From the NCBI RefSeq assembly GCF_036231965.1, contig NZ_CP109499.1, forward strand, positions 5,456,001 to 5,520,000: a stretch of DNA of 64,000 nt, written 5' to 3'. How positions within the stretch are numbered: the first letter of the stretch is position 1; each line of letters opens with the position of its first letter. The notes below the pieces were generated by a model, which ran no database searches, had not been told where the DNA came from, and worked only from the letters and a program-made list of their open reading frames with translations. The position numbers were made by a program, and so were the translations under genes. Shown piece by piece: positions 1-8,107 of the stretch. Source of the stretch: Streptomyces sp. NBC_01428. GTDB lineage: Bacteria > Actinomycetota > Actinomycetes > Streptomycetales > Streptomycetaceae.

Positions 1-40
1 CGGGACGGATCGGTTCGAGGGGAGCGCCGGGGGCGGCGGT

Positions 41-937
41 GTGGCGGCGGCGGAGGGTGGTGCCGGCGAGGGCGGGATCGAACCGGGCCAGGTGCGCCGG
101 CTGTGGCATCTGCTGGAGCCCCTGCACGCCGTGCTGTATTACGCGCCGGAGAGCTTCGAGGAGGCGGCCGCGCTCGGGTTCGGGACCGAGGAGCGCTGGC
201 CGAGCTACTTCCCTTATCGCGCGGCCCCGTTGGGCCCCGTCGGCGCCGAGCGGGTTGCCTCCGCCTTCTACAGCTTCAGCCCTCGCATGGTCGACGAACA
301 CATCACGTCGGCCTGGCGGACGGCGAGTCCGCAGGAGGTGCTCGCCGCGCGGGAGCGATCCGTCGACCGCGCCTACCGGGCGCTGCTGGGTGACGGAATC
401 GCCGGGCCGGGGATGGCCGAGGCCGCGGCTCTCGCCCGGCGGGCTGCCGAGGCGGCGGACACGGCGGGGCGCCCGCTCGCCGCGGCCGGCGCCGCGTTGG
501 ACTGGCCCGAGCCGCCGCACCTCCAGCTGTGGCACGCGGCGACGATCCTGCGCGAGCACCGCGGCGACGGCCACCTCGCGGCTCTGCTCGTCGCCGGTCT
601 CGATCCCGTCGAGTCCCTCGTCTCGTTCGCCGCGATAGGCGCGGCCTCGGTGGAGCGCTTCGAGAGCCGCGGCTGGAGCCCGCGGGAATGGGCGGCCGGC
701 CGTGAGCGGCTCACCGCCCGCGGCCTGGTGGACGCCGGAGGTGTCGCGACGGACGCCGGCCGTGCGCTGCGCCGCGAGGTCGAGGAGCGAACCGACCGAC
801 TGGCCGCCGGGCCCTGGCAGTCGCTCGGTCCGGACGCCACCGGTCGACTCGCCGATCTGCTGGGCGAGTTCTGGGTGGCCGTCATCGGCTCGGGTCTGCT
901 GCCCGCGGAGACGACGCTGGGGATCGGGAAGGTGTGA
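41..937 (+). CDS. SCO6745-family (SalK-like) protein, 5' end uncertain
   Basis: About 298 residues. The N-terminal part carries the pattern LWHLLEPLHAVLYYAPE that I associate with the Streptomyces SCO6745 family of unknown function; members often look like remnants of helix-turn-helix proteins, and the C-terminal third (residues about 205-290) is a winged-helix-like stretch resembling MarR folds. GTG at 41 is the first start inside the window, but the frame is open back to base 2, so the true start could lie upstream; the family usually begins close to the LWHLLEP motif, which favours 41 or slightly downstream. No biochemical role can be assigned. It is transcribed away from its right neighbour, and nothing in the context suggests an operon partner. 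Confidence 0.7.
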   Translation: MAAAEGGAGEGGIEPGQVRRLWHLLEPLHAVLYYAPESFEEAAALGFGTEERWPSYFPYRAAPLGPVGAERVASAFYSFSPRMVDEHITSAWRTASPQEVLAARERSVDRAYRALLGDGIAGPGMAEAAALARRAAEAADTAGRPLAAAGAALDWPEPPHLQLWHAATILREHRGDGHLAALLVAGLDPVESLVSFAAIGAASVERFESRGWSPREWAAGRERLTARGLVDAGGVATDAGRALRREVEERTDRLAAGPWQSLGPDATGRLADLLGEFWVAVIGSGLLPAETTLGIGKV

Positions 938-1228
938 GACGGGCGAGACACCCGGGCCGCCGTCGGGTCGTCGGGCCCGAGTCCGTGACGACGCCGGCCC
1001 CACCCGGTGGGACACCGTGGTGGGGCGGGACGTGAGGGGCGCACGAGGTGGGCCAGGGCCACCGGTCCGTTCACACCGGCCGTGGGATCACTGGCCTGTC
1101 GGGGTCCGAGACGGACCTCTGGGGTTCTGAGACGCCGTCACCTCGGCACGCGACGGACTGCGGGAAGGTCGAGGGGATGCCCGCTCGGACACCCGCTCCG
1201 GATATGGCTGCGGGCCGGTCAGGACCGA

Positions 1229-1411
1229 TCAAGGCCGGTCGCGGTCACGGTCCATACCCATCGCGCCTTCGGCCTTGCCCTGCGCGTCGTCGACCTTGTC
1301 CGTGTACTTGTCGCCGGTCTTCTTGTTGACCTGCTTCTCCGCGGCGTCGGACATGTCCTTCGCCTTGTCCTGCGCCGCGCGGTTGCTCTTGAACCTGTCG
1401 AAGATGCCCAT
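1229..1411 (-). CDS. MT0933-like small antitoxin-family protein
   Basis: A 60-residue, strongly charged, probably helical protein starting MGIFDRFK and ending in an acidic/basic repeat (DRDRD). The start FDRFK, the KAKDMSDAAE helix and a second KVDDAQGKAEGA helix match the small actinobacterial family annotated as Rv0909/MT0933-type antitoxin. No toxin gene is adjacent, so the antitoxin label is by family only; a stress-related CsbD-like role is equally possible. The start is supported by a good ribosome-binding site (GGAAGGAG) 6 bases upstream of the ATG. Confidence 0.75.
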   Translation of the reverse strand: MGIFDRFKSNRAAQDKAKDMSDAAEKQVNKKTGDKYTDKVDDAQGKAEGAMGMDRDRDRP

Positions 1412-1576
1412 CCAGAGCTCCTTCCGGGGGCTGACTCACCACCGACGATACGCCGGGCGTGCGCCAATTGCCCGTTGGGTCGGGTATGACCCGGGAGTAC
1501 GCCCCGATAGGTTGGGCAGAGGGGAAGCACGCCCGGGCAGGGCGGACCCGGGGAGGCGAAGGGGAGGGCGTTTGTC

Positions 1577-2317
1577 GTGCGTATGAGGGGTGGGGCGGCT
1601 GCTGCCGCGGCGGTGCTGATCGTGCTCGGTGCCGGGGTCAGCGGCTGCAAAGAGGACGCCATAGGTTCCGCGGGACCCGAGGAGACGGCGGGCGGTGGCG
1701 GCGCTGGTGGTGGCGGGGCCGCGCTCTCCGCGGTGGACTCACTGACCGTCAAGGGGCGTGCCCCGAAGACCGGTTACAGCAGGGAGCGGTTCGGCACGGC
1801 CTGGGCCGACACCGACGCGAACCACTGCGACACCCGCGACGACATCCTCAAGCGGGACCTCAAGGACGTGAAGTACAGCGACGGCAAGTGCAAGGTGTCG
1901 CACGGAGTCCTCGAACCCGACCCCTACGGCGGCAAGGACGTCACCTTCACCCGCGGGCGCAGCCTGGTCGACATCGACCACCTCGTCGCCCTCTCGGACG
2001 CCTGGCAGAAGGGCGCCAAGTACTGGGACGCGAGCAAGCGGATAGCGCTGGCCAACGACCCGCTCAACCTCGCCGCCGTCGGCGCCAGCGCCAACCGCAG
2101 CAAGGGCGACGGCGACACGGCGACCTGGCTCCCGCCGAACAAGGAGTACCGCTGCACGTACGTCGCGGGGCAGGTGGCCGTGAAGAAGAAGTACGGGCTG
2201 TGGGTCACCGGCTCCGAGAAGGCCGCGATGAAGAAGGTCCTGTCCGGCTGCCCCGGCCAGAAGCTCCCCTCGGGCGGCAACCCGACGGACGCCCCGAAGC
2301 GGTTCACCGCGAACTAG
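1577..2317 (+). CDS. Secreted HNH endonuclease-family lipoprotein (DUF1524/GmrSD-C type)
   Basis: 246 residues. The N-terminus is a short basic stretch, a hydrophobic core and a lipobox (GVSGC, Cys24), so the protein is probably lipid-anchored on the outer face of the membrane. A Gly-rich linker (about 37-50) precedes the nuclease domain: the HNH-type core is DIDHLVALSDAW, followed by NDPLNLAAV and ASANRSKGD, the usual metal/phosphate-binding blocks, then WLPP. Four Cys in the mature domain may form disulfides. GTG 1577 is chosen because it follows a purine-rich site and leaves an ideal lipoprotein signal. It likely digests extracellular DNA or RNA, but the substrate is not visible. It is convergent with the lipoprotein gene at 2403. 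Confidence 0.82.
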   Translation: MRMRGGAAAAAAVLIVLGAGVSGCKEDAIGSAGPEETAGGGGAGGGGAALSAVDSLTVKGRAPKTGYSRERFGTAWADTDANHCDTRDDILKRDLKDVKYSDGKCKVSHGVLEPDPYGGKDVTFTRGRSLVDIDHLVALSDAWQKGAKYWDASKRIALANDPLNLAAVGASANRSKGDGDTATWLPPNKEYRCTYVAGQVAVKKKYGLWVTGSEKAAMKKVLSGCPGQKLPSGGNPTDAPKRFTAN

Positions 2318-2347
2318 CGGCCGTGCCCGGCGCCGCGTCCCCCGGCC

Positions 2348-2370
2348 GCGCCCGGTCGGGGGCCGGGCGC
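2348..2370. terminator. Possible bidirectional hairpin between convergent genes
   Basis: An 8-bp GC-only stem (GCGCCCGG / CCGGGCGC) around a 7-base loop lies in the 85-bp gap between the convergent nuclease and lipoprotein genes. No U-tract follows, as is common in Streptomyces. Confidence 0.4.
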
Positions 2371-2402
2371 CGGACGGATGCCGCACCCCCGCGCCCGGCC
2401 GG

Positions 2403-3152
2403 TCAGCTGCCGAGCTTGTCGATGTCGATGACCTTGCCGGCGGGCTTGGTGGCGGGGACCGGCTTGTCGTAGTCGCCGAAGGTGATCGTGCCGGGGTCCT
2501 TGGCGGAGGTGCTGTCGACCCGCAGCAGGTAGGGCTTGCCCTTCGTGGCGACGTACAGGGTGTACCGGTCCTTGCCGTCCTTCTCGTGCAGGATGATCGC
2601 CTCGGTCCCGTCGACGGTGGTCGTCCTGCCGCGCGTCGCATTGGAGTTCACGTCCTCCGCGCCGGCGAGCACCGAGTCGAGATCGCAGAAGCCCGCGATG
2701 TCCTTGGCGTCGGAGCCGGTCGCGGACATCTTGGTCCACTTGCCGGCCAGCATGTTCACGACCGCGTCCGTGTCGGCCTTGGAGTCGCCCTTGCCCTGGG
2801 CGCGCAGGAACGCCTCGTCGTACTTCATGTAGACGGTGTCGCCGGTCTTGATGAGATCGGCCTTGCCCTGGCCGCCCATGCCCAGCGTTCCGGCACAGTC
2901 GCCCTTCTTGCTGAGGGCCATGTCGATACGGATGGTGCCGCCGTCCTCGTCGTCGGGCACGTCGCCCTTCATCCGGAGCGAGGCGGCGCCGTCGGTGGCC
3001 TTCACGGCCCGGTCGGCGATCTCGCCCCCGGACAGACCGGCGAACGGACCCTTCGGCTTGCTGTCCGCCTTGCTCTCGCCGGGCAGGCAACCGGTGAGAC
3101 CGGCGGTGGCCGCGGCGGCGAGGCAGAGAGCGGCAAGTGCGGTGCGACGCAT
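2403..3152 (-). CDS. Putative lipoprotein, LppX/LolA-like fold suspected
   Basis: 249 residues. MRRTALAALCLAAAATAG followed by LTGC gives a textbook lipoprotein signal with Cys22. The mature part has alternating beta-strand patterns (GDVPDDEDGGTIRIDMALSKKGDC, LIKTGDTVYMKYDEAFL, DRYTLYVATKGKPYLLRVD) resembling the half-barrel of LppX/LprG- and LolA-like proteins, which carry lipids or act as envelope sensors; this is inference from pattern. The ATG at 3152 is preferred over longer versions because only it puts the signal peptide at the N-terminus. Its promoter carries an operator-like inverted repeat (3256-3279), so expression is probably regulated. Confidence 0.72.
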   Translation of the reverse strand: MRRTALAALCLAAAATAGLTGCLPGESKADSKPKGPFAGLSGGEIADRAVKATDGAASLRMKGDVPDDEDGGTIRIDMALSKKGDCAGTLGMGGQGKADLIKTGDTVYMKYDEAFLRAQGKGDSKADTDAVVNMLAGKWTKMSATGSDAKDIAGFCDLDSVLAGAEDVNSNATRGRTTTVDGTEAIILHEKDGKDRYTLYVATKGKPYLLRVDSTSAKDPGTITFGDYDKPVPATKPAGKVIDIDKLGS

Positions 3153-3240
3153 GAGAGTTCCTTGGCGTGGTGTGGGTGGCGGTGTCGGCGAAGCCAGGGG
3201 CGACCGGATCGCTCCGGCGGCCTGCCCGTTCGATGGGTCA

Positions 3241-3269
3241 ATAACAGCAGAGCGTGTGAACCGAGTCAA
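3241..3269 (-). promoter_or_regulatory. Strong HrdB/sigma70-type promoter of the lipoprotein gene
   Basis: On the minus strand TTGACT (3269-3264) is separated by 17 bases from TGTTAT (3246-3241), close to the vegetative consensus and giving a leader of about 80 bases before the ATG at 3152. Confidence 0.6.
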
Positions 3270-3279
3270 CACGGTTCAC
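3256..3279. promoter_or_regulatory. Perfect inverted repeat overlapping the lipoprotein -35 region
   Basis: GTGAACCG (3256-3263), 8 bases, then CGGTTCAC (3272-3279). The -35 hexamer lies in the spacer between the two arms, so a bound dimer would block polymerase. The element sits in the divergent region shared with the methylase-like gene and could serve both. Confidence 0.5.
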
Positions 3280-3347
3280 GGAGAAGGTTGTGTACACGCC
3301 TGTGAAGGGGTAGATCTGGCTTGCGCCGGTATGCTCGGCGCCACACA

Positions 3348-3403
3348 CCGGAACACCGGAATGCCGGAGCACCGGAATGCCGGAGCGCCAGAACACCGGG
3401 ACC
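3348..3403. repeat. Seven tandem octamers, CCGGAAYR-like
   Basis: Seven consecutive 8-base units starting CCGGAACA, CCGGAATG, CCGGAGCA, CCGGAATG, CCGGAGCG, CCAGAACA and a decayed CCGGGACC. They lie 70-125 bases upstream of the methylase-like start codon, in its presumed leader or promoter. Each unit is not a multiple of three and lies outside the chosen reading frame. Confidence 0.8.
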
Positions 3404-3473
3404 GCGGTGCGGGGGTGACGGCGGGCCGGCCGGGGTCACAGGGGCGCCGACCAGAACGAGGGGAGCCGGGCGG

Positions 3474-5501
3474 GTGCAGCACAACGCGACAGAGGTGACC
3501 GCCGCCGGAATCGCACGGCTCGCCGGAGTCGGCCGCGCGGCCGTCAGCAACTGGCGCCGCCGCCACGCCGACTTCCCCAAACCGGTCGGCGGCACCGAGA
3601 CCAGCCCCTCCTTCGCCCTCGCCGAGGTCGAGGCCTGGCTGCGCGACCAGGGGAAACTCGCCGAGGTCCCCCTCCGCGAACGCGTCTGGCAGCAGCTCGC
3701 CGGTCACCCCGAAGGCCCGGTCACCGCCCTCGTCCACGCGGGCTGCGTGCTCCTGCTCATCCACGACCGCCCCACCGACTGGCTGGAACTGAGCGCCGGT
3801 TCCGACGAACGGCTCGCCGCGCTGCTGCCCGCCGCCCTCGACCAGGTGATCACCCCGAGGTTCGGCCCCCCGCGCGAACGCGCCGTGAACACCCCGGCCG
3901 GTCCGGAGCTGCTCACCTCCGCCCCCCTGCTGCGCGGCGCCGCCGAACTGGCCGCCGAGCTGGGCGCCCGCCAGACGTACGAGTTCCTTCTGGGGCGCCA
4001 CCTCGACGCCAACCCCCGTCAGTACACGCTCACCCCCGCCGGCCTCGCGACGCTGATGGCGGAACTCGCGGGACCGGCACGCACCGCACTCGACCCGGCG
4101 TGCGGCACCGGCGCCCTGCTGCGCGCCGTGGCCGCCCGGCCCGGACAGGAGCTGTTCGGGCAGGACAGCGCGCCCGAACTCGCGGCGCTCTCCGCGCTGC
4201 GGCTGGCGCTCCAGGGCAAGGCCGCCGTGCGGACCGCCGCCGGTGACAGCCTCCGCGCGGACGCCCTTCCCGCGCTCCGCGCCGACGTCGTGCTGTGCCA
4301 CCCGCCGTTCAACGAACGCAACTGGGGACACGACGAACTCGCCTACGACGCCCGCTGGGAGTACGGCTTCCCGGCCCGCACCGAGTCCGAACTGGCGTGG
4401 GTGCAGCACGCGTTGGCGCACCTCAAGGACGGCGGCACCGCCGTCGTCCTCATGCCGCCGGCCGCCGCCTCGCGCCGCTCCGGCCGCCGTATCCGCGCCG
4501 ACCTGCTGCGCCGCGGCGCGCTGCGGGCCGTGATCGCGCTGCCGATCGGCGCGGCACCGCCGTACAACATCCCGCTGCACGTCTGGGTGCTGCGCCGTCC
4601 CGAGAAGGCGCCCGCACAGCCCGAGCTGCTGCTCGTGGACACCGGCGCATCGGCCGGGGAGGGCAGGGCCTTCGACTGGGCCGCCGTGCGCGGAGCGGTG
4701 CTCGACGCGTGGCGGCCCTTCGAACGCGCGGGCAGCGCGCGGGAGGAGCCGGGGTTCAGCCGTTCGGTGCCGGTCATCGAACTCCTCGACGACGACGTGG
4801 ATCTGGCGCCCGCCCGCCATCTGCCGCCGGCCGCCGCGGGAGGCGGCTCCGAGCGGCTCGCGAGCGTACGCGAGGACCTCGGTGAGACCCTGCGGCTCGC
4901 CGCAGGTCTCACGCCCCCCGAGGCACTGCACACCCCCGCCGTGCGCTGGCCGCTCATCACCGTCGGCGAACTGGCGCGCGGAGGAGCCCTGTTGCTGCGC
5001 ACGGGCGGAAACAGCGCCCCCGCGCGCGCCAGGGTGCTCACCGACCACGACGTGCTCGCCGGGACCGCCCCCTCCGGGAGTCTCCCCGAGGGCGACGAGG
5101 AGACCGTTCCGGTCGAGGCGGGCGACGTCGTGGTCCCCGTGCTCGGGGGCGGCTCCGTCGCGCGCGTGATCGACGCGGACACGGCGGGCGCGGTACTGGG
5201 ACGCAACCTCACCCTCCTGCGCCCCGACCGCGCCGCGCTGGACCCGTGGTTCCTCGCGGGATTCCTGCGCGGCACCGCCAACAACCGGCAGGCCAGCAGC
5301 TACGCGTCCACCGCCACCCGGCTCGACGTACGGCGGCTGCACCTGCCGCGCCTGCCGCTGGAGGACCAGCGCCGCTACGGCGAACGCTTCCGCGCCCTCG
5401 CCGAGTTCGAGGACGCGCTGCGCCGCGCCGGGCGCCTCGGGGAGCAGCTCGTCCGCGGCATGTACGACGGGCTGACGGACGGGACGGTCGCTCCCGACTG
5501 A
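3474..5501 (+). CDS. N6-adenine DNA-methylase-like protein with altered catalytic motif
   Basis: 675 residues. Order: an N-terminal helix-turn-helix-like segment (AAGIARLAGVGRAAVSNWRRRH, about 8-30), a helical type I HsdM-like N-domain, an SAM-binding motif I DPACGTG (Asp207 onward), a motif IV region reading CHPPFN (residues 275-280), then a C-terminal region like a target-recognition domain (about 480-660). N6-methylases normally have N/D-PP-Y/F in motif IV; here the Asn/Asp is His276. HsdR and HsdS are absent nearby, so this is not an ordinary type I system. GTG 3474 with GAGGGGAG upstream is preferred to the longer open frame, which would run through the octamer repeats. It may be a DNA-binding regulator derived from a methylase, or a methylase using a non-canonical residue. 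Confidence 0.75.
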   Translation: MQHNATEVTAAGIARLAGVGRAAVSNWRRRHADFPKPVGGTETSPSFALAEVEAWLRDQGKLAEVPLRERVWQQLAGHPEGPVTALVHAGCVLLLIHDRPTDWLELSAGSDERLAALLPAALDQVITPRFGPPRERAVNTPAGPELLTSAPLLRGAAELAAELGARQTYEFLLGRHLDANPRQYTLTPAGLATLMAELAGPARTALDPACGTGALLRAVAARPGQELFGQDSAPELAALSALRLALQGKAAVRTAAGDSLRADALPALRADVVLCHPPFNERNWGHDELAYDARWEYGFPARTESELAWVQHALAHLKDGGTAVVLMPPAAASRRSGRRIRADLLRRGALRAVIALPIGAAPPYNIPLHVWVLRRPEKAPAQPELLLVDTGASAGEGRAFDWAAVRGAVLDAWRPFERAGSAREEPGFSRSVPVIELLDDDVDLAPARHLPPAAAGGGSERLASVREDLGETLRLAAGLTPPEALHTPAVRWPLITVGELARGGALLLRTGGNSAPARARVLTDHDVLAGTAPSGSLPEGDEETVPVEAGDVVVPVLGGGSVARVIDADTAGAVLGRNLTLLRPDRAALDPWFLAGFLRGTANNRQASSYASTATRLDVRRLHLPRLPLEDQRRYGERFRALAEFEDALRRAGRLGEQLVRGMYDGLTDGTVAPD

Positions 5502-5613
5502 CCCGCGCGGGGCGACGGCGGCGCCGCCCCGGACGGGCGGAACGGCGGCTTCCCGCACGGGCGCCACGAGGGCGCCGGACCACGTGAAGTGATCAGCGCG
5601 ACAACGGTTCGGT

Positions 5614-5632
5614 ACAACCCGGGACCGGTTGT
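5614..5632. promoter_or_regulatory. Inverted repeat upstream of the membrane protein-kinase pair
   Basis: ACAACC, 7 bases, GGTTGT, 11 bases upstream of a -10-like TATACG (5644-5649). No convincing -35 is visible, which fits an activator- or repressor-dependent promoter. Confidence 0.35.
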
Positions 5633-5700
5633 CCTTGTCGGCCTATACGCTCGGACTTCCAACTCGTACGTCCGTCCCCATCAGGCCTCCAGGAGCAGCC

Positions 5701-6306
5701 ATGCACGGCCACGGCTACGCGCCGCCTCCGCCGAAGCGACCCCCGACCGGGCTGCTCGTCGTGCTGCGCGTGATCTTCGGAGCGCTGCCGCTCCTGAGCA
5801 TCGGCTTCCTGGCATGGGGGTCCACCCTGCGCGTGGCGCTGGTGACGCGCCGCGCCGTGGACTGGTGGATCTTCCTCGGGTCGCTGCTGGCGATGGGGAT
5901 CAGCTTCGCCTACCTCAGCACCGACCACACCGACGACTTCAGCAGCCCGAACGGCAACGTCGGAATGATCATCCTGCTGCTCAACGCGGCCGCCTGCACC
6001 GGGTACTTCCTGTTCGCGGACATCCGCCACTACAGCCGGCTCGCCCCGCCCGGCTACCCGGCGCCGCTCCACCGGACCCCGCAGCCCGGCCCGCACTACG
6101 GCTACCCGCAGACGGCCGGTACGGGATCGCCGTACGGGACGCCGGTGCCGCACCAGCAGCCGTCCCTGCCGCAGCCGCCCGTCGTGCCGCCGCCTCCGCA
6201 GCGGCCCGCGCCCGTGCGGATCGACCAGGTGCGCGCCGAACTCGACGAACTCAGCGACTACCTCCGCAAGCGCGACGGCCGGACCGACAGCGGGGACGGC
6301 AGGTGA
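5701..6306 (+). CDS. Membrane protein with Pro/Tyr-rich cytoplasmic tail, kinase partner
   Basis: 201 residues. A short Pro-rich N-terminus is followed by three or four hydrophobic segments (about 17-45, 50-75, 88-108), then a Pro/Tyr/Gly-rich low-complexity region (about 118-172) and a short charged helix (RIDQVRAELDELSDYLRKRDG). The start ATG 5701 follows CAGGAG. Its stop codon overlaps the GTG of the kinase gene by four bases, so the two are translationally coupled and probably act together. No enzymatic motif is seen. The Pro-rich tail could dock the otherwise soluble kinase at the membrane or be its substrate; this is inference. Confidence 0.7.
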   Translation: MHGHGYAPPPPKRPPTGLLVVLRVIFGALPLLSIGFLAWGSTLRVALVTRRAVDWWIFLGSLLAMGISFAYLSTDHTDDFSSPNGNVGMIILLLNAAACTGYFLFADIRHYSRLAPPGYPAPLHRTPQPGPHYGYPQTAGTGSPYGTPVPHQQPSLPQPPVVPPPPQRPAPVRIDQVRAELDELSDYLRKRDGRTDSGDGR

Positions 6307-7826
6307 GCCTTGCGACGGGCCGGGTGATCGCCGACCGCTACGAACTGTCCACGCTCATCGGCCAGGGCGGCATGGGCCAGGTCTGGACGGCCTACGACCA
6401 GCGCCTGGACCGGCGGGTCGCGGTCAAGCTGCTGCGCCCGGACAAGGTGGCGGGCCAGGAGGCCGACGAACTGCGCCGCCGCTTCGTGCGCGAGTGCCGG
6501 GTGACCGCCCAGGTCGACCACCCGGGGCTGGTCACGGTCCACGACGCGGGCAGCGTCGGCGAGGAGCTGTTCCTCGTCATGCAGTACGTCGACGGGGCGG
6601 ACCTCTCCGACCACCTCGCCGAGCACGACCCCTACCCGTGGCAGTGGGCCGTCGCGGTCGCCGCCCAGCTGTGCGCGGTGCTGAGCGCGGTGCACGCCGT
6701 GCCGATCGTGCACCGCGACCTCAAGCCGCGGAACGTGATGGTCAAGCAGGACGGCACGGTCACCGTCCTCGACCTCGGCGTCGCCTCCGTCATGGACACC
6801 GACACCACGCGGCTGACGCACACCGGTTCGCCCATCGGCAGCCCCGCCTACATGGCCCCCGAGCAGGCGATGGGCGGCGCGGTCGGCCCGTACACCGATC
6901 TGTACGCGCTCGGGGTGCTGCTGCACGAACTGCTCAGCGGGGACGTGCCGTTCTCCGGCTCGACCGCGCTCGGCGTGCTGCACCGGCACCTGTACGAGCC
7001 GCCGCTGCCGGTGCGCCGGCTGCGCCCCGAGGTGCCGCCCGCGCTGGAGGACCTGGTGCTGCGCCTGCTGTCCAAGGACCCCCAGCACCGCCCGGGTTCC
7101 GCGCAGGAGACGTACGAGCAGCTCCTCCCGCTGCTGCCCGCGCGCGGCACGCCCACCGGCGCGCCGCTGGACCCCACGCGGCCGTTCCTGCGCCCGCACG
7201 CCCCGTGGCCGGACCGGGCCCGGACGCCCGCGACCCAGCCGCAGGCCGCGCCCGCGGTGGAGAAGCCCGACGTGGCGGGTGCCGTGGACGAGGTGAAGCG
7301 GCTGCTCGGCGAGGGCCGCATCACGCAGGCCGTGGACATCCTCGGCTCGATCCTCCCGGCCGCCGCCGTCGAGCACGGGGAGCACTCGCCGGTGGTGCGC
7401 ACCCTGCGCAAGCAGTACGCGGCCACGCTCATGGACGACGGCCAGTACCGCCGCGCCCTGCCGGAACTGCGCCGGCTCGCCGACGAGCGCGCCTCCGAGG
7501 CGGGCCACGCCGACCCGCAGTCGCTGCGTTTCCGCTACGACGCCGCCCAGTGTCTGGAACAACTCGGCGAACCCGCCGCGGCCCTGGCGGAGTACCGCGC
7601 GCTCCTGCCGTACTACGAGAACCAATACGTCGCGGGGGACCCGGCGATCTCGCTCGAAGTGCGCCGCAGGATGGGCCACTTGCTGCTCGCGCTCGGCGAC
7701 CGGGCCGCCGCCCACGACACGCTGGCCCGGCTCCTGCACGACGTGGACCGGCTGCGCGGGCCCGGGCACCCCATGGCGGGGGAGATCCGCCGCACACTCC
7801 AGTGGCTCGGGCAGGTCCGGGGCTGA
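6303..7826 (+). CDS. Soluble Hanks-type Ser/Thr protein kinase with TPR-like C-domain
   Basis: 507 residues. Kinase domain about 12-275: Gly loop GQGGMG (20-25), ATP-binding Lys42 in VAVK, catalytic loop HRDLKPRN (Asp139), metal-binding DLG (157-159) in place of DFG, and APE region MAPEQ. All catalytic residues are present, so activity is expected; DLG and KPRN (usually KPSN) are mild deviations. A Pro/Ala linker (about 275-315) leads to helical repeats resembling TPRs (about 320-505). No PASTA domain or transmembrane helix is present, unlike PknB, so it is cytoplasmic or recruited to the coupled membrane protein upstream. GTG 6303 makes the 4-base overlap. Confidence 0.88.
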   Translation: MSLATGRVIADRYELSTLIGQGGMGQVWTAYDQRLDRRVAVKLLRPDKVAGQEADELRRRFVRECRVTAQVDHPGLVTVHDAGSVGEELFLVMQYVDGADLSDHLAEHDPYPWQWAVAVAAQLCAVLSAVHAVPIVHRDLKPRNVMVKQDGTVTVLDLGVASVMDTDTTRLTHTGSPIGSPAYMAPEQAMGGAVGPYTDLYALGVLLHELLSGDVPFSGSTALGVLHRHLYEPPLPVRRLRPEVPPALEDLVLRLLSKDPQHRPGSAQETYEQLLPLLPARGTPTGAPLDPTRPFLRPHAPWPDRARTPATQPQAAPAVEKPDVAGAVDEVKRLLGEGRITQAVDILGSILPAAAVEHGEHSPVVRTLRKQYAATLMDDGQYRRALPELRRLADERASEAGHADPQSLRFRYDAAQCLEQLGEPAAALAEYRALLPYYENQYVAGDPAISLEVRRRMGHLLLALGDRAAAHDTLARLLHDVDRLRGPGHPMAGEIRRTLQWLGQVRG

Positions 7827-8107
7827 GCCCACCCGGACACCGAAGGTTTTTGCGCCGCCTTGGCCGAAACTTGTGATGATCAGGGGGCGGGGTTACCCGG
7901 GCGGAGGGACGCGCCGGGTAAGTTGCGGTCTCCCGTGCGCCACGCGCGCGTGCGCGGCCCGGTCCGGACGCGCCGCACGACCGCGTGACCCGCACCGGCA
8001 CACAGCACCGGCACGGCAGCCCTGGCGGTCGCCGCCCCGGCGTGCCGTTCCGACCGTCGTACCCGTCGTACCCGTTGCACCAGTTGAACCATGGGGTGGG
8101 AATTTTC

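Noticed and set aside
1229..1411. A toxin-antitoxin module
   Set aside because: Only the antitoxin-family protein is present; no partner toxin gene is adjacent on either side.
3276..5567. 763-residue leftward frame
   Set aside because: Shadow of the methylase-like gene; repetitive Gly/Arg/Ala composition without domains.
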